Shown here in pieces: positions 55,501 through 62,279 of a stretch of DNA of 64,000 bases. The stretch is from positions 1,488,001 to 1,552,000 of the forward strand of contig NZ_LR590484.1 in assembly GCF_901482695.1 (NCBI RefSeq). The letters are read 5' to 3'. Origin of the DNA: Sphingobacterium thalpophilum (GTDB lineage: Bacteria > Bacteroidota > Bacteroidia > Sphingobacteriales > Sphingobacteriaceae). The notes beneath the pieces were generated by a model. It was not told the origin of the DNA. It ran no database searches and was given only the letters and a program-made list of their open reading frames with translations. The position numbers and the translations under genes were made by a program. The first letter of the stretch is position 1. Each line of letters begins with the position of its first letter.

Positions 55501-55710
55501 CGGATTCCCTTGCTCATCGATCACAACACCTTTGATGAGTCCAGCTGCTTTGTTTTGAGCATAGCTCCCCAGCGATAACATGCACATCAACAATAAGCTT
55601 CCATAAGCGACTACCGCGCCTTCTAAATTAACAAGCGTCCTGCAACGTTGCTTTATTTTGGACAATAGAAGACCCTTTCGACTCAGAAAGCCGTTTTTTT
55701 GTGTTTCCAT
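52525..55710 (-). CDS. SusC/RagA-family TonB-dependent transporter
   Basis: The 1,061-residue protein has a long leader ending near SLGSYAQNKA, a CarboxypepD_reg-like domain (residues about 60-145, GVVIDEQGNPLSSVTVSIL), a TonB-box region (LDEVVVVGFGKQRK), a plug with SVRGANG-type motif (AVYGVRGANGVVLVTTKRG) and a C-terminal barrel. It is the importer of the ECF/FecR-controlled unit. The extended leader suits contact with FecR in signal transduction. Confidence 0.93.
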   Translation of the reverse strand: METQKNGFLSRKGLLLSKIKQRCRTLVNLEGAVVAYGSLLLMCMLSLGSYAQNKAAGLIKGVVIDEQGNPLSSVTVSILDSLGGVISNQSTTANGMFEIKQLLVGDTVFVNFNSVGFKTQQLKNFIVKGNDNNSLLITLAKDNTNLDEVVVVGFGKQRKITLTGAVASVETKELKQSAVSNLSSALVGRLPGLIARQSSGEAGANGSSIWLRGQSTYSGGNGPLIMIDGVPRDGFEFIDPNEVESITILKDASSTAVYGVRGANGVVLVTTKRGNEGKPNVQFSYENAINEPTRLPEYPNSVDYFRYYRRGLINDGRYSEAEIYTDEYISRFDRSIHWDPSLQYEYLYPSVSWLDYMLKDYSWRRTANVNVTGGGDRFKYFVSGSYMNENGIYAHDDAIKEYNIQANEQRFNFRSNIDLKISDIFNAELGLATIVRNRNYPTPTSTDFFTSLKYTAPYEMPVFNPDGSIAEPARGSSNPYAQLTQRGYKRMLTPYLQGTVGVTAKLDFLTKGLSARTRFSYDAKNEGGFRRTKNYWSYQYEGDDKYSQVKQGQDFLNYEPAYDNYELNINPEFYINYNRKFGAHDLTGMILYRLTSKSKRADNYIDALPYREQGLVSRLAYSYQDRYFAEANFGYNGSENFIKGRRFGFFPSFSIGWAINRENFLKDAAWLDLLKIRASHGKVGNQDPQTRFAYQSKWNLASGGYTFGYDYQTGMSGAIEEKIGNELVTWETARMTNIGLDINIKNGLFEFTGDIFKERRKDIFTTSSRISSALLGIPAGLLPTVNAGVVENRGFELDLRHSLRISKDFSYFLRANYTYAKNKILDYLEEPSSDRPWQTRKGRQLTDIQTYISEGYFKDRDDIANSPSQSFFGVAQPGDIKYRDINGDEKIDSYDLTYLGKSSEPTSILGAAMGFSYKGLDISALFQGGFGRSVFIDGWTMFGANLEFRQVMKVVATDYWTPENQQATFPRPMSQKTPNNTQRSTHYLRNGNYVRLKNMEIGFTLPQHWSRKIAASKVRLYVNGNNLFTWDKVKLFDPEENYGSPGYPLMATYNFGVNVGF

Positions 55711-55731
55711 AAAATTTTACTTGATTACTTT

Positions 55732-56790
55732 TTAGTCAGTTTTTACAATAGTATACTTATTATTTTCATACTTAAATGTTAATTGATTGGTTGCGCAAAT
55801 TCCATTCAGTAAAACATGTATATTTGTTATGTTATTTAGATTTCCGGTGAATGTCAGGCCTGCGATATCTTCTTCAGAAAATACGATCAAAATATTTCGG
55901 GCTTGTCCAACACGTTCAAATACTTCAGCTAACGATGTTTGTATAAAGTTTAAATCATCAGTTTTCCCATTATCCTTTAACCGGGAAGTAATTACCCGTA
56001 AAGATTGAGGCTTTGACCGCTCCCTTTTTTCTCTGGCTTGATACCGCTCTAAAGTAGCCGACCGGACCTGCAAGTCGAGCTTTAGCCTGTCACCAGGATT
56101 TAAATAAGTATCCTTGATATTAAAGGAGCCTTTTGTTGTATTCTTGACAACTACTTTGCCTTCCAAAAGATGTATTTCAACAAAATTCTTCCTCTTTTTA
56201 TCGTCAACTGAAAATGCTGTGCCCAATGCGGTTGTCTCAAAACCATTATTGAAGACAGTGAAAGGAGCGTTAGGGTCTTTATGGACGACGAAGACAGCCC
56301 CTCCGACCAACGCTACCATCCTACGGTGTGTTTTCTCTTCAAATCGATATCTTATACTACTATTTGGGGAGAGTGACACAGAAGACCCATCAGGTAAGTT
56401 TAACTGGATATTCTGGACCGAATTGTTCGACTGCTCATACGTCCATTTTTTATCTGCCACTTCCTTACCACCACTGTTTCCCGATCCAATGTAGTAGTGG
56501 AATAGAAATCCCAGAACAAATAGCGCACAAGCCGCTGCAAACCATCGGTACAACTGGCTTATTCTTCTGGCTGGCTTTAGCGTTATTTTATTTGTTCTCA
56601 GATGGATGCTTGCTAACATAAGTTCGGTATCGTATGGCAAAGGTTCTGCTATTTCTTCCTCTGTCAAATCAAACAAGGGACTATTAAGAGCGGAGATCTC
56701 TATCTCCTTCTCATCAAGTTCCTTCAGGAGTGCTCTCATCTCCTGGTGATCAAGCTGTCCTTGCCAATATTTTGATATACGTTTGCTCAT
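55732..56790 (-). CDS. FecR-type anti-sigma factor
   Basis: The 352-residue protein has an N-terminal cytoplasmic region, one membrane helix (residues about 84-103, WFAAACALFVLGFLFHYYI), a FecR domain (about 125-225, LPDGSSVSLSPNSSIRY, TALGTAFSVDDKK) and a C-terminal DUF4974/STN-like domain (FIQTSLAEVFERVG, LTFKYENNKYTIVK). It would hold the ECF sigma factor until the transporter binds ligand. It lies between sigma and SusC genes, 21 nt before SusC. Confidence 0.92.
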   Translation of the reverse strand: MSKRISKYWQGQLDHQEMRALLKELDEKEIEISALNSPLFDLTEEEIAEPLPYDTELMLASIHLRTNKITLKPARRISQLYRWFAAACALFVLGFLFHYYIGSGNSGGKEVADKKWTYEQSNNSVQNIQLNLPDGSSVSLSPNSSIRYRFEEKTHRRMVALVGGAVFVVHKDPNAPFTVFNNGFETTALGTAFSVDDKKRKNFVEIHLLEGKVVVKNTTKGSFNIKDTYLNPGDRLKLDLQVRSATLERYQAREKRERSKPQSLRVITSRLKDNGKTDDLNFIQTSLAEVFERVGQARNILIVFSEEDIAGLTFTGNLNNITNIHVLLNGICATNQLTFKYENNKYTIVKTD

Positions 56791-56888
56791 ACTAATATTC
56801 TAAATACACAGGTATGGATAAAAAGGGGGGTCGAATAGAGGTTAATTTTATATCAAGAAAATGTTAACACAAAAAAACATAATAACCA

Positions 56889-57464
56889 TTAAAACGAACA
56901 ACCCATCAAGAGAATTAGCAAAAGTCCCTGAATCAAAGTTTCGTCCCTGTTATAGTGTTCTTCAATATATCTGATAATGCTTTTATTCGATTTCTTAATA
57001 TAATCCTTTACGGATTCTATAGATATACCTAACTGGCTGGCCACATCTGTATAAGAATAGCCTTGCAACTTGCACAGGCAAAACACTTCCCTTCTTTTTT
57101 GGGGTAAATCATCGATAGCTTTTTCCAAAATTGACCACTGAATGTCGTATATCTGCGATGCCAGTTCTTCGGATTCGTCCAAAGAAAAATCTGCTATTTC
57201 GGATGCATCAATAGATAAAAAGAGATTTTTGTTAATGTGTTTTTTAAAGTAGGATATCGCTTTGTTTGAACTTACGACAAAAAGCCAGCCTGCAATATTC
57301 CTTTCATAGGAGAGGTTGTCTTTATTCTCCCACAAGGAGACAAATACTTCCTGTAAAACATCCTGAGCGATATCATTATCTTTGATGTATTTTCTTATGT
57401 TAAGAAATACAGATTGATGATATTGATAATATAGCTGATCAAATTTCTCCTTATTTAAGGACAT
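56889..57464 (-). CDS. ECF-type RNA polymerase sigma factor (FecI-like)
   Basis: The 191-residue protein has region 2 (DIAQDVLQEVFVSLWENKD) and region 4 (LPQKRREVFCLCKLQGYSYT, GISIESVKDYIKKSNKSI), the usual layout of Bacteroidota ECF sigma factors paired with FecR. A hydrophobic tail (GLLLILLMGC) follows. It starts the sigma, FecR, SusC, SusD series and probably activates it. Confidence 0.92.
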   Translation of the reverse strand: MSLNKEKFDQLYYQYHQSVFLNIRKYIKDNDIAQDVLQEVFVSLWENKDNLSYERNIAGWLFVVSSNKAISYFKKHINKNLFLSIDASEIADFSLDESEELASQIYDIQWSILEKAIDDLPQKRREVFCLCKLQGYSYTDVASQLGISIESVKDYIKKSNKSIIRYIEEHYNRDETLIQGLLLILLMGCSF

Positions 57465-57764
57465 GTCTATTTAATTGTGCCGGATGAATTGGCCAAAATT
57501 AAAAATTCAGGCCAGTTCTAGCAATGAATCCGTGTTATTAAATTATTAAATTAAATAACACTAAGTCCGCCCTGTCCTTGACTGTCCCTTTTCTTTTCAG
57601 CCCATTCCATATAGTTGTTATAAAAACTAAAAAACTGGGTTCAGTATCATCGTCCGCAGGAAGTAATTGATCTTGATTTTAACCACAAAATGGAAAATAA
57701 AATATCAATAATTCAAGATCGTATTCATTTTGTAAACTCTCTACTGGCAGTAAGCAGCTTTCTC
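57465..57764. other. Upstream region of the sigma gene
   Basis: A+T-rich, without a gene that I can support. It includes the control region of the ECF sigma gene. Confidence 0.4.
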
Positions 57765-57875
57765 AGCAAAGAATGACTGAAAGAGTTTTGTCGACACATG
57801 GAAACGCAGCTATTTTTGTATCTTAACAATCAAGTAATTTTTAAATACCCTATTATCTTATTCCGGATCAGAAGA
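57765..57875 (+). pseudogene. Deleted copy of the XRE gene and its flank
   Basis: CAGCAAAGAATGACTGAAA, then TTTTGTATCTTAAC and AATTTTTAAATA match the 5' flank of the XRE gene at 49672. From about 57849 the sequence jumps to CTATTATCTTATTCCGGATC, which corresponds to codons near LLSYSGSEE. The start, the whole helix-turn-helix and the coiled-coil tail are missing. Confidence 0.65.
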
Positions 57876-57878
57876 AAA

Positions 57879-57904
57879 AAGCCACTCCCCTTCGGAAATG
57901 GCTT
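57879..57904 (-). terminator. Terminator of the Rpn gene
   Basis: AAGCCA / TGGCTT stem followed by TTTTTC on the minus strand, 26 nt past the Rpn stop; nearly identical to 50014-50039. Confidence 0.65.
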
Positions 57905-57929
57905 CAGCAATATTTATGTAATAGCCAGG

Positions 57930-58940
57930 CTATTTGAGCTTTTCGATTTCATCAACGGAAAGACCGGTAACCTCACTAATGTCCTTCTCGTTATAACCCT
58001 TGCTCAACATCTTCCGAGCAGATTCAATAGCCTGTTTGTGTTCTCCCTCTGCAAGGCCTTCTGCACGACCTTTCTCAAGACCTTCTGCTAGACCTTTAGC
58101 GAGACCTTTCTCAAGACCTTTCTCAAGACCTTTCGCGAGACCTTTCGCGAGACCTTTAGCATGCCCCATTGCTTCTCCCGACCGTAGAGCCGAATTAAAC
58201 ACGCTCTCGGCATCTCGTTTATGTTTTAGGCTTGATTCATATGACATGCGATCCTCCTCCGTTAATTTTCCTATTTCTCCTACCTCAAAGATAAGACCAA
58301 ATATCCTTTTATCCAAAAATGAGGGCAACTTATCCATGGTGCTCAAGTGTTTAAGTACATACAGCCATTGATCCATTACTGTTTCCAGCTCTGCCGGTTT
58401 TTTAGTAAACATCGGTAATGAAACCAATTTGTACCCTAACTTGTCATAAAAAATTTCATGCGTATTCTTGTCACACAAAGCAACATCATAAAAATACGGG
58501 CGGGCGGTATTGCCCCTGGAAAAGACCTTATCCGCTCCATGCAGGTTAAATTCTAAAACACCAATAAAATACACCTCAGGCAGACAGTAATCATTTCCTT
58601 TCTTTCCCCTTGACAATTGTTTATTAATCAGACGCGAAGTATAATAAACAGCGCGATCCCTAAAAAATTCTTGGAATAATTGCTGCATTTCAATGATAAA
58701 TAACTCACCATCATTTCCGATACAATGTAAATCCAAGACGACCCGTCTCATATCTTCCTGATCACCATCATATTCTACGGATTTGTAGAATAAATCAGAA
58801 ATTATTTTCTCTCCTTCAAATAAGCTATTGAGGAATTCGATCAAGAGGATTTTATTTTCCTCACGCCCGAAATAAAGCTTCCAACCAAAGTCGGTACTGG
58901 GATCAACGTATTTACCAATATATTTCAATTTGGCCATCAT
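57930..58940 (-). CDS. Rpn-family recombination-promoting nuclease / PD-(D/E)XK transposase-like protein
   Basis: The 336-residue protein begins AKLKYIGKYVDPSTDFGWKL and shows the Rpn nuclease core: FKxLF-like GWKLYFGREENKILLIEFLN, then VVLDLHCIGNDGELFIIEMQ with the Asp and ExQ catalytic pair, and RAVYYTSRL. The C-terminal part has a run of KGLA/KGLE units (about residues 258-300) and a tail ISEVTGLSVDEIEKLK. Relatives nick DNA and promote RecA-independent recombination. An XRE gene once preceded it, as the remnant shows. Confidence 0.85.
   Translation of the reverse strand: MMAKLKYIGKYVDPSTDFGWKLYFGREENKILLIEFLNSLFEGEKIISDLFYKSVEYDGDQEDMRRVVLDLHCIGNDGELFIIEMQQLFQEFFRDRAVYYTSRLINKQLSRGKKGNDYCLPEVYFIGVLEFNLHGADKVFSRGNTARPYFYDVALCDKNTHEIFYDKLGYKLVSLPMFTKKPAELETVMDQWLYVLKHLSTMDKLPSFLDKRIFGLIFEVGEIGKLTEEDRMSYESSLKHKRDAESVFNSALRSGEAMGHAKGLAKGLAKGLEKGLEKGLAKGLAEGLEKGRAEGLAEGEHKQAIESARKMLSKGYNEKDISEVTGLSVDEIEKLK
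58050..58160. repeat. 12-nt tandem repeats within the Rpn gene
   Basis: Units such as GAGACCTTTCGC and AAGACCTTTCTC repeat without interruption, encoding KGLA or KGLE on the minus strand. The period is a multiple of three, so unit gain or loss keeps the frame. Confidence 0.8.
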
Positions 58941-59262
58941 TATTAAGTTTTTGGTTATCCATACAAATATAGAAAAAAACTAAAATATTTAGCAAATAAA
59001 ATCTGTAAAATCATCTCAGCCCCGCTGCCACCTTCATAGGGATAGGCATTCTTAGGCTTAGTTCCCCTAATTGTTATTATCCGAACGAGGCTGTCGCTAT
59101 TGACAAACATGCCAAAGGTTTTATCCGGATATCCGTGTCGGCTCATTTCATCCTTATAAAATCGCTATGTTTATTTAGGTCTATTTCGAATTGATCGACA
59201 ACAACTGTATACTTTACATCAGTATAGTTTTGATAACGTAAGTTCTATTCATTTGACTAAAT
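58941..59262. other. Gap upstream of the Rpn gene
   Basis: No supported gene. Contains the promoter region of the Rpn gene and sequence up to a second Rpn remnant. Confidence 0.4.
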
Positions 59263-59480
59263 GCAACTTGATCTATGGAAAAGCCATATTCCTACATTCT
59301 TACCAAACTTCTCCACATCAGGCTTGCTCATGCCGAGCTTTTGGCAGATTTCAACAATTGTGAAACCTAGCTCCCTCAGCATTTCAATCTTGCCTTCGAT
59401 CTTGCCCTCAATCTTGCCTTTTTCTATACCGTTCTTAAGACCTTTTTCAAGACCTTTCTCTCGCTCCTGCCTTTTTATTG
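59263..59480 (-). pseudogene. Second Rpn-family C-terminal remnant
   Basis: The frame opens after a stop with AIKRQEREKGLEKGLKNGIE, then KGKIEGKIEGKIEMLRELGF and EICQKLGMSKPDVEKF. This is the charged-repeat tail of an Rpn protein with a different repeat sequence from the intact gene. The nuclease domain is missing. Confidence 0.6.
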
Positions 59481-59796
59481 CTCACTGTGATCGAATATCT
59501 GATAACTTAGATAACGGAATTCCAGCGAAGTACGGAATACAGAATAACTGTATGTAACGGGACGGCACTGGCCACGGTCACCTTTAAAAACCGCTATGGT
59601 CTCCACCAGAACGCGGTAACGGTACACTAGCGTCCAGACCTTAGCTAAGTATGGGATAGACCAATAAGACCGTTGTCTATCTGCGCTATCGACAAAGCAA
59701 TAAGGCCGCGAAAATCTGAAATTTTCACGGCCATGGCTATCATTAATTAAAACTTAAACCGCAGCACAGCTTTCCGGTGCTGTGATACTGTTTATG
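59481..59796. other. Gap with protein-tail fragment and hairpin
   Basis: A short plus-strand frame ending near 59629 reads TALATVTFKNRYGLHQNAVT, possibly the tail of a lost beta-rich protein. GGCCG-n-GAAAAT / ATTTTC-n-CGGCC (59704-59732) is a hairpin downstream of the small membrane-protein gene. I see no complete gene. Confidence 0.4.
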
Positions 59797-59967
59797 TCAC
59801 TTTTTACGCTTGGTCCATCTGCCAAGTAACTGGCTAGTCGCGAAGCTGACCAGTGTCCCCAGTGCAGCTGTCAAAAGCGTCTGCAGCATGTCGCCCAAAG
59901 AGACACTCGCCCATAAGGAACACATTGTCCCTCCCAGGACGCCCATGCGTATATCATTGAGTTTCAT
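59797..59967 (-). CDS. Small one-helix membrane protein
   Basis: A 56-residue frame starts MKLNDIRMGVLGGTMCSLWA, has a hydrophobic stretch (MLQTLLTAALGTLVSFATSQ) and ends RWTKRKK. The start overlaps the end of the upstream 89-residue frame by 14 nt, a sign of translational coupling. Size and charge pattern resemble phage holin-like or small mobile-element proteins, but function is unknown. Confidence 0.6.
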   Translation of the reverse strand: MKLNDIRMGVLGGTMCSLWASVSLGDMLQTLLTAALGTLVSFATSQLLGRWTKRKK

Positions 59968-60223
59968 GTTCCATTCCTTTCTCCGCCAGGCTTGTCCTGT
60001 TCACATCCTGCTCGGGTTCTTTTTGCAGATTCTCCTGATCTTCGGGACGTTGGTCAGCCTTCTCGCTTCCGCTTATCGGCGGGTCCTCATCAATGACAGT
60101 CTCCATGATGCCCAGGCCGATAGCCAAGTATTTTAGAAACGCCGGCACCTTTCCCGGTAATTTTACCGGAGCCGATAAGACTACCTGAAGCGCCCGGCCG
60201 ATTTTATGGATTACTTTTTTCAT
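59954..60223 (-). CDS. Hypothetical 89-residue protein
   Basis: Begins MKKVIHKIGRALQVVLSAPV with a short hydrophobic segment (FLKYLAIGLGIMETVID) and ends in a highly acidic and Gln-rich tail (DQRPEDQENLQKEPEQD). No domain recognised. It lies between DUF5675 and the small membrane protein genes on the same strand and probably belongs to the same transcript. Confidence 0.55.
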   Translation of the reverse strand: MKKVIHKIGRALQVVLSAPVKLPGKVPAFLKYLAIGLGIMETVIDEDPPISGSEKADQRPEDQENLQKEPEQDVNRTSLAEKGMEHETQ

Positions 60224-60271
60224 TGCATTAAGTTTTAAGTGATCTGATACTTAACATTGAAATCCAGCTGG

Positions 60272-60676
60272 CTAGGATATATGGAGAAACACCTCTTCGT
60301 TCATATCCCAGAGGCTATATACAAGCGCTTTGAGTTTAATGAGTGCCTTCTGGCTTTCCTCACCTCTCCCCTCGCCTTTGAGCGTGGTTACCGGTGCGAT
60401 ACAGCCCTGCAGATCCCGTTGGGCATCGTTTGCCGCATGAAACATGATGGCCTCGCGGCCCAGGACATTGGTAATGGCGATCTGCTCGCCATTTTTCCTG
60501 AACTGCTGTTTCTTAAGTCTGTAGGTACCTGCCGGAATACAGCTCAGGCGCCGCTGATTGTTGCGGTCGGGCAGTTCTATCGTATGACAGATCTTTTGGT
60601 TATTGTAATATAGGGTTCCGTTGGTGCCCTGGGTTCCATAAGTCCGGTGGAGCCTCAAGGTGTGTTTGATTGGCAT
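60272..60676 (-). CDS. DUF5675-family protein
   Basis: The 134-residue protein has the family pattern TNGTLYYNNQKICHTIELP, then CIPAGTYRLKKQQFRKNGEQ, REAIMFHAANDAQRDLQGCI with a conserved His and Cys. I recognise it as DUF5675, often found near phage-like or mobile cassettes in Bacteroidota. The His/Cys arrangement suggests an enzyme of the L,D-transpeptidase-like kind, but that is inference. Confidence 0.75.
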   Translation of the reverse strand: MPIKHTLRLHRTYGTQGTNGTLYYNNQKICHTIELPDRNNQRRLSCIPAGTYRLKKQQFRKNGEQIAITNVLGREAIMFHAANDAQRDLQGCIAPVTTLKGEGRGEESQKALIKLKALVYSLWDMNEEVFLHIS

Positions 60677-60814
60677 TTCTTTAGTTTTAACTCATCATTG
60701 TCTGAATAATAATTTTTAAAAGATTACAGCGATCAAGGGCAGCCAAAGCACCGTAGACTTTGGGCAGTGCCGCCCGCCATCTACGGTCTTCACCTACAGG
60801 CTGCTTACCCTTCC

Positions 60815-61573
60815 CTAAGGCACATACACCTGTTTAATGGTAAGCGCATTGTACCTCCCATTGGACAGCGGATAATATGCGCCGTTGACCAGCTGGAAGT
60901 ATTCCATGCCCGCCAGCAGCAGGACAGACTTGGCTGCATCGGCCTGGAGCGTGGCCGTCAGCTGCAGATTCATCGGAGCAGTATCGCGCAGCGCGATATA
61001 CGTGGACCTGTTGATGACCGGCCGCTGATCACTGTCCTCGCCACTAAATTCCTGCAGCACGAGCGTATGGCGCACATGCGTGGCCCCCTGCAGTTTGGCG
61101 ATGTTGAGGTGCGGGATGAGCCCCATGCACTCCAGCGTGCCGTCCCCGCTCAGGCGGTCGTAATCGAGCGTGATGGGCACCAGGGATATATCCCCCAGCT
61201 TGGCCCGGTCATTGCATTCGAGATCCTGCAGCATGACCAGATTTTGAGCCTTCAGGATCCGCTCGCCACGGGCGCTTTCCATATCACTTTGGATCACTTT
61301 CAAAAACCTATTTGCCAGACGGTTGCTAAACTTACTGTCCGAATTTTGGAACAGTGCATCACGCAGCAGATCCCGTAGCTTCTTGCCATACTGATGTGCG
61401 CGGCCAAATTCGCTGCCATTTTCCCGGGTGCGGGCAAAGGCAGGATCTGTTGCGATGCGCTCGGCCGAAACCCCGGTCTTCATACGCGCCTGATAACCGA
61501 TTGTTTTTGATTTAAAAAAGGAAAGGTCCCCGACGTTCCCTTTTAATTTGATTAAACTGACTTGTTTTGCCAT
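60815..61573 (-). CDS. Hypothetical protein with conserved FFKSKTIGYQARMKTG N-terminus
   Basis: Start at ATG 61573 gives MAKQVSLIKLKGNVGDLSFF, which looks conserved, over a longer frame from 61639. The 252-residue protein contains RTRENGSEFGRAHQYGKKLR and a beta-rich second half. I recognise it as a recurrent Bacteroidota hypothetical, without a known role. The gene leads the minus-strand cassette with DUF5675 and the two small proteins, and is divergent from the helix-turn-helix gene at 62018. Confidence 0.65.
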   Translation of the reverse strand: MAKQVSLIKLKGNVGDLSFFKSKTIGYQARMKTGVSAERIATDPAFARTRENGSEFGRAHQYGKKLRDLLRDALFQNSDSKFSNRLANRFLKVIQSDMESARGERILKAQNLVMLQDLECNDRAKLGDISLVPITLDYDRLSGDGTLECMGLIPHLNIAKLQGATHVRHTLVLQEFSGEDSDQRPVINRSTYIALRDTAPMNLQLTATLQADAAKSVLLLAGMEYFQLVNGAYYPLSNGRYNALTIKQVYVP

Positions 61574-61863
61574 GACATTATCTGATGTTGACAGGACGAA
61601 GATGCTGAAAGGGCCGAAAAGGGTTGGAAGAAATGTCAACGGGCGGAAAAAATGGCCAAAAAAGACCGCTAACTACAAAAAAAACGAGTACCTTCAAGTT
61701 ATTAACATGGCCTCTTGAAGCCATGGAGAGGAATCAGACCAATAGCTGCAGCCCCGATGACCAAGTAGCCGTAAAGCACAGACCAAGCATCGATAAGCCA
61801 GTACAACAGTTGCGGTGAGCCTCGTTGCACCATGTACCGTTTCAACATGGGCCAAGTGTATGC
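61574..61863. other. Left part of the divergent control region
   Basis: A plus-strand frame at 61624 has low-complexity codons and no recognisable domain, so I do not call a gene. It holds the upstream region of the minus-strand cassette. Confidence 0.4.
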
Positions 61864-61918
61864 TAAGTGCACTGTAAGTGCATTGAAAGTGCAGTTTTAG
61901 TACACTATAAGTACTGTA
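61864..61918. repeat. Iteron-like array, five 11-bp units
   Basis: TAAGTGCACTG, TAAGTGCATTG, AAAGTGCAGTT, TTAGTACACTA and TAAGTACTGTA follow one another with an exact 11-bp period. The first two differ at one base and the array decays toward the right. It lies between the divergent genes at 61573 and 62018, so it is a candidate operator or replication-type iteron. Confidence 0.75.
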
Positions 61919-62017
61919 TTTATGCTTAGGTACTGCTTTACCGCTGCTCTATCTATGCCTGATCCACCTTCCTATCCCGGCCTGATATGACTTTTGGAGC
62001 CTCCAAAAATCAAAACA

Positions 62018-62215
62018 ATGAAAAAGAACAATCGAATGCTGATCTACCCACGGGAGGCGGCGCCCCTGCTGGGCAAAACCGAGCGGCAGTGTTACCGCGT
62101 ATTTGAAGATATCAGAGCGGCATATGCCCTGCCGCCAAGGACGGCCATCCCCATCAAACTATTTGCAAACTATTTTTATCTGGATGAGCAGCAGGTACGG
62201 GACAGCCTGATGTAA
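62018..62215 (+). CDS. Small helix-turn-helix-like protein
   Basis: Start at ATG 62018 gives a 65-residue protein (MKKNNRMLIYPREAAPLLGK, YFYLDEQQVRDSLM). The pattern of a helix-turn-helix followed by RTAIPIKLFANYF resembles excisionase/MerR-like small DNA-binding proteins. An in-frame start at 61994 lacks support. It lies just beyond the 11-bp array, so it may bind that array. Confidence 0.6.
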   Translation: MKKNNRMLIYPREAAPLLGKTERQCYRVFEDIRAAYALPPRTAIPIKLFANYFYLDEQQVRDSLM

Positions 62216-62224
62216 CCCCAGGCC

Positions 62225-62248
62225 GAATCAGCAGGAGAGGGCTGATTC
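62225..62248. terminator. Hairpin between convergent genes
   Basis: GAATCAGC and GCTGATTC form a perfect 8-bp stem around an 8-nt loop, between the small helix-turn-helix gene and the LytTR membrane protein gene. No T-tract; possibly serves both strands. Confidence 0.45.
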
Positions 62249-62279
62249 ACCCGTCGGACAATCCGTCTCAGTCCGTCCG

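Noticed and set aside
58000-58371. Plus-strand open frame rich in Ala, Arg and Pro
   Set aside because: It is the antisense of the 12-nt repeats in the Rpn gene; its regular composition is a by-product of the repeats.
61624-61818. Plus-strand open frame of 64 codons between the divergent cassette genes
   Set aside because: Low-complexity, no domain, and it sits in a control region; start context is weak.
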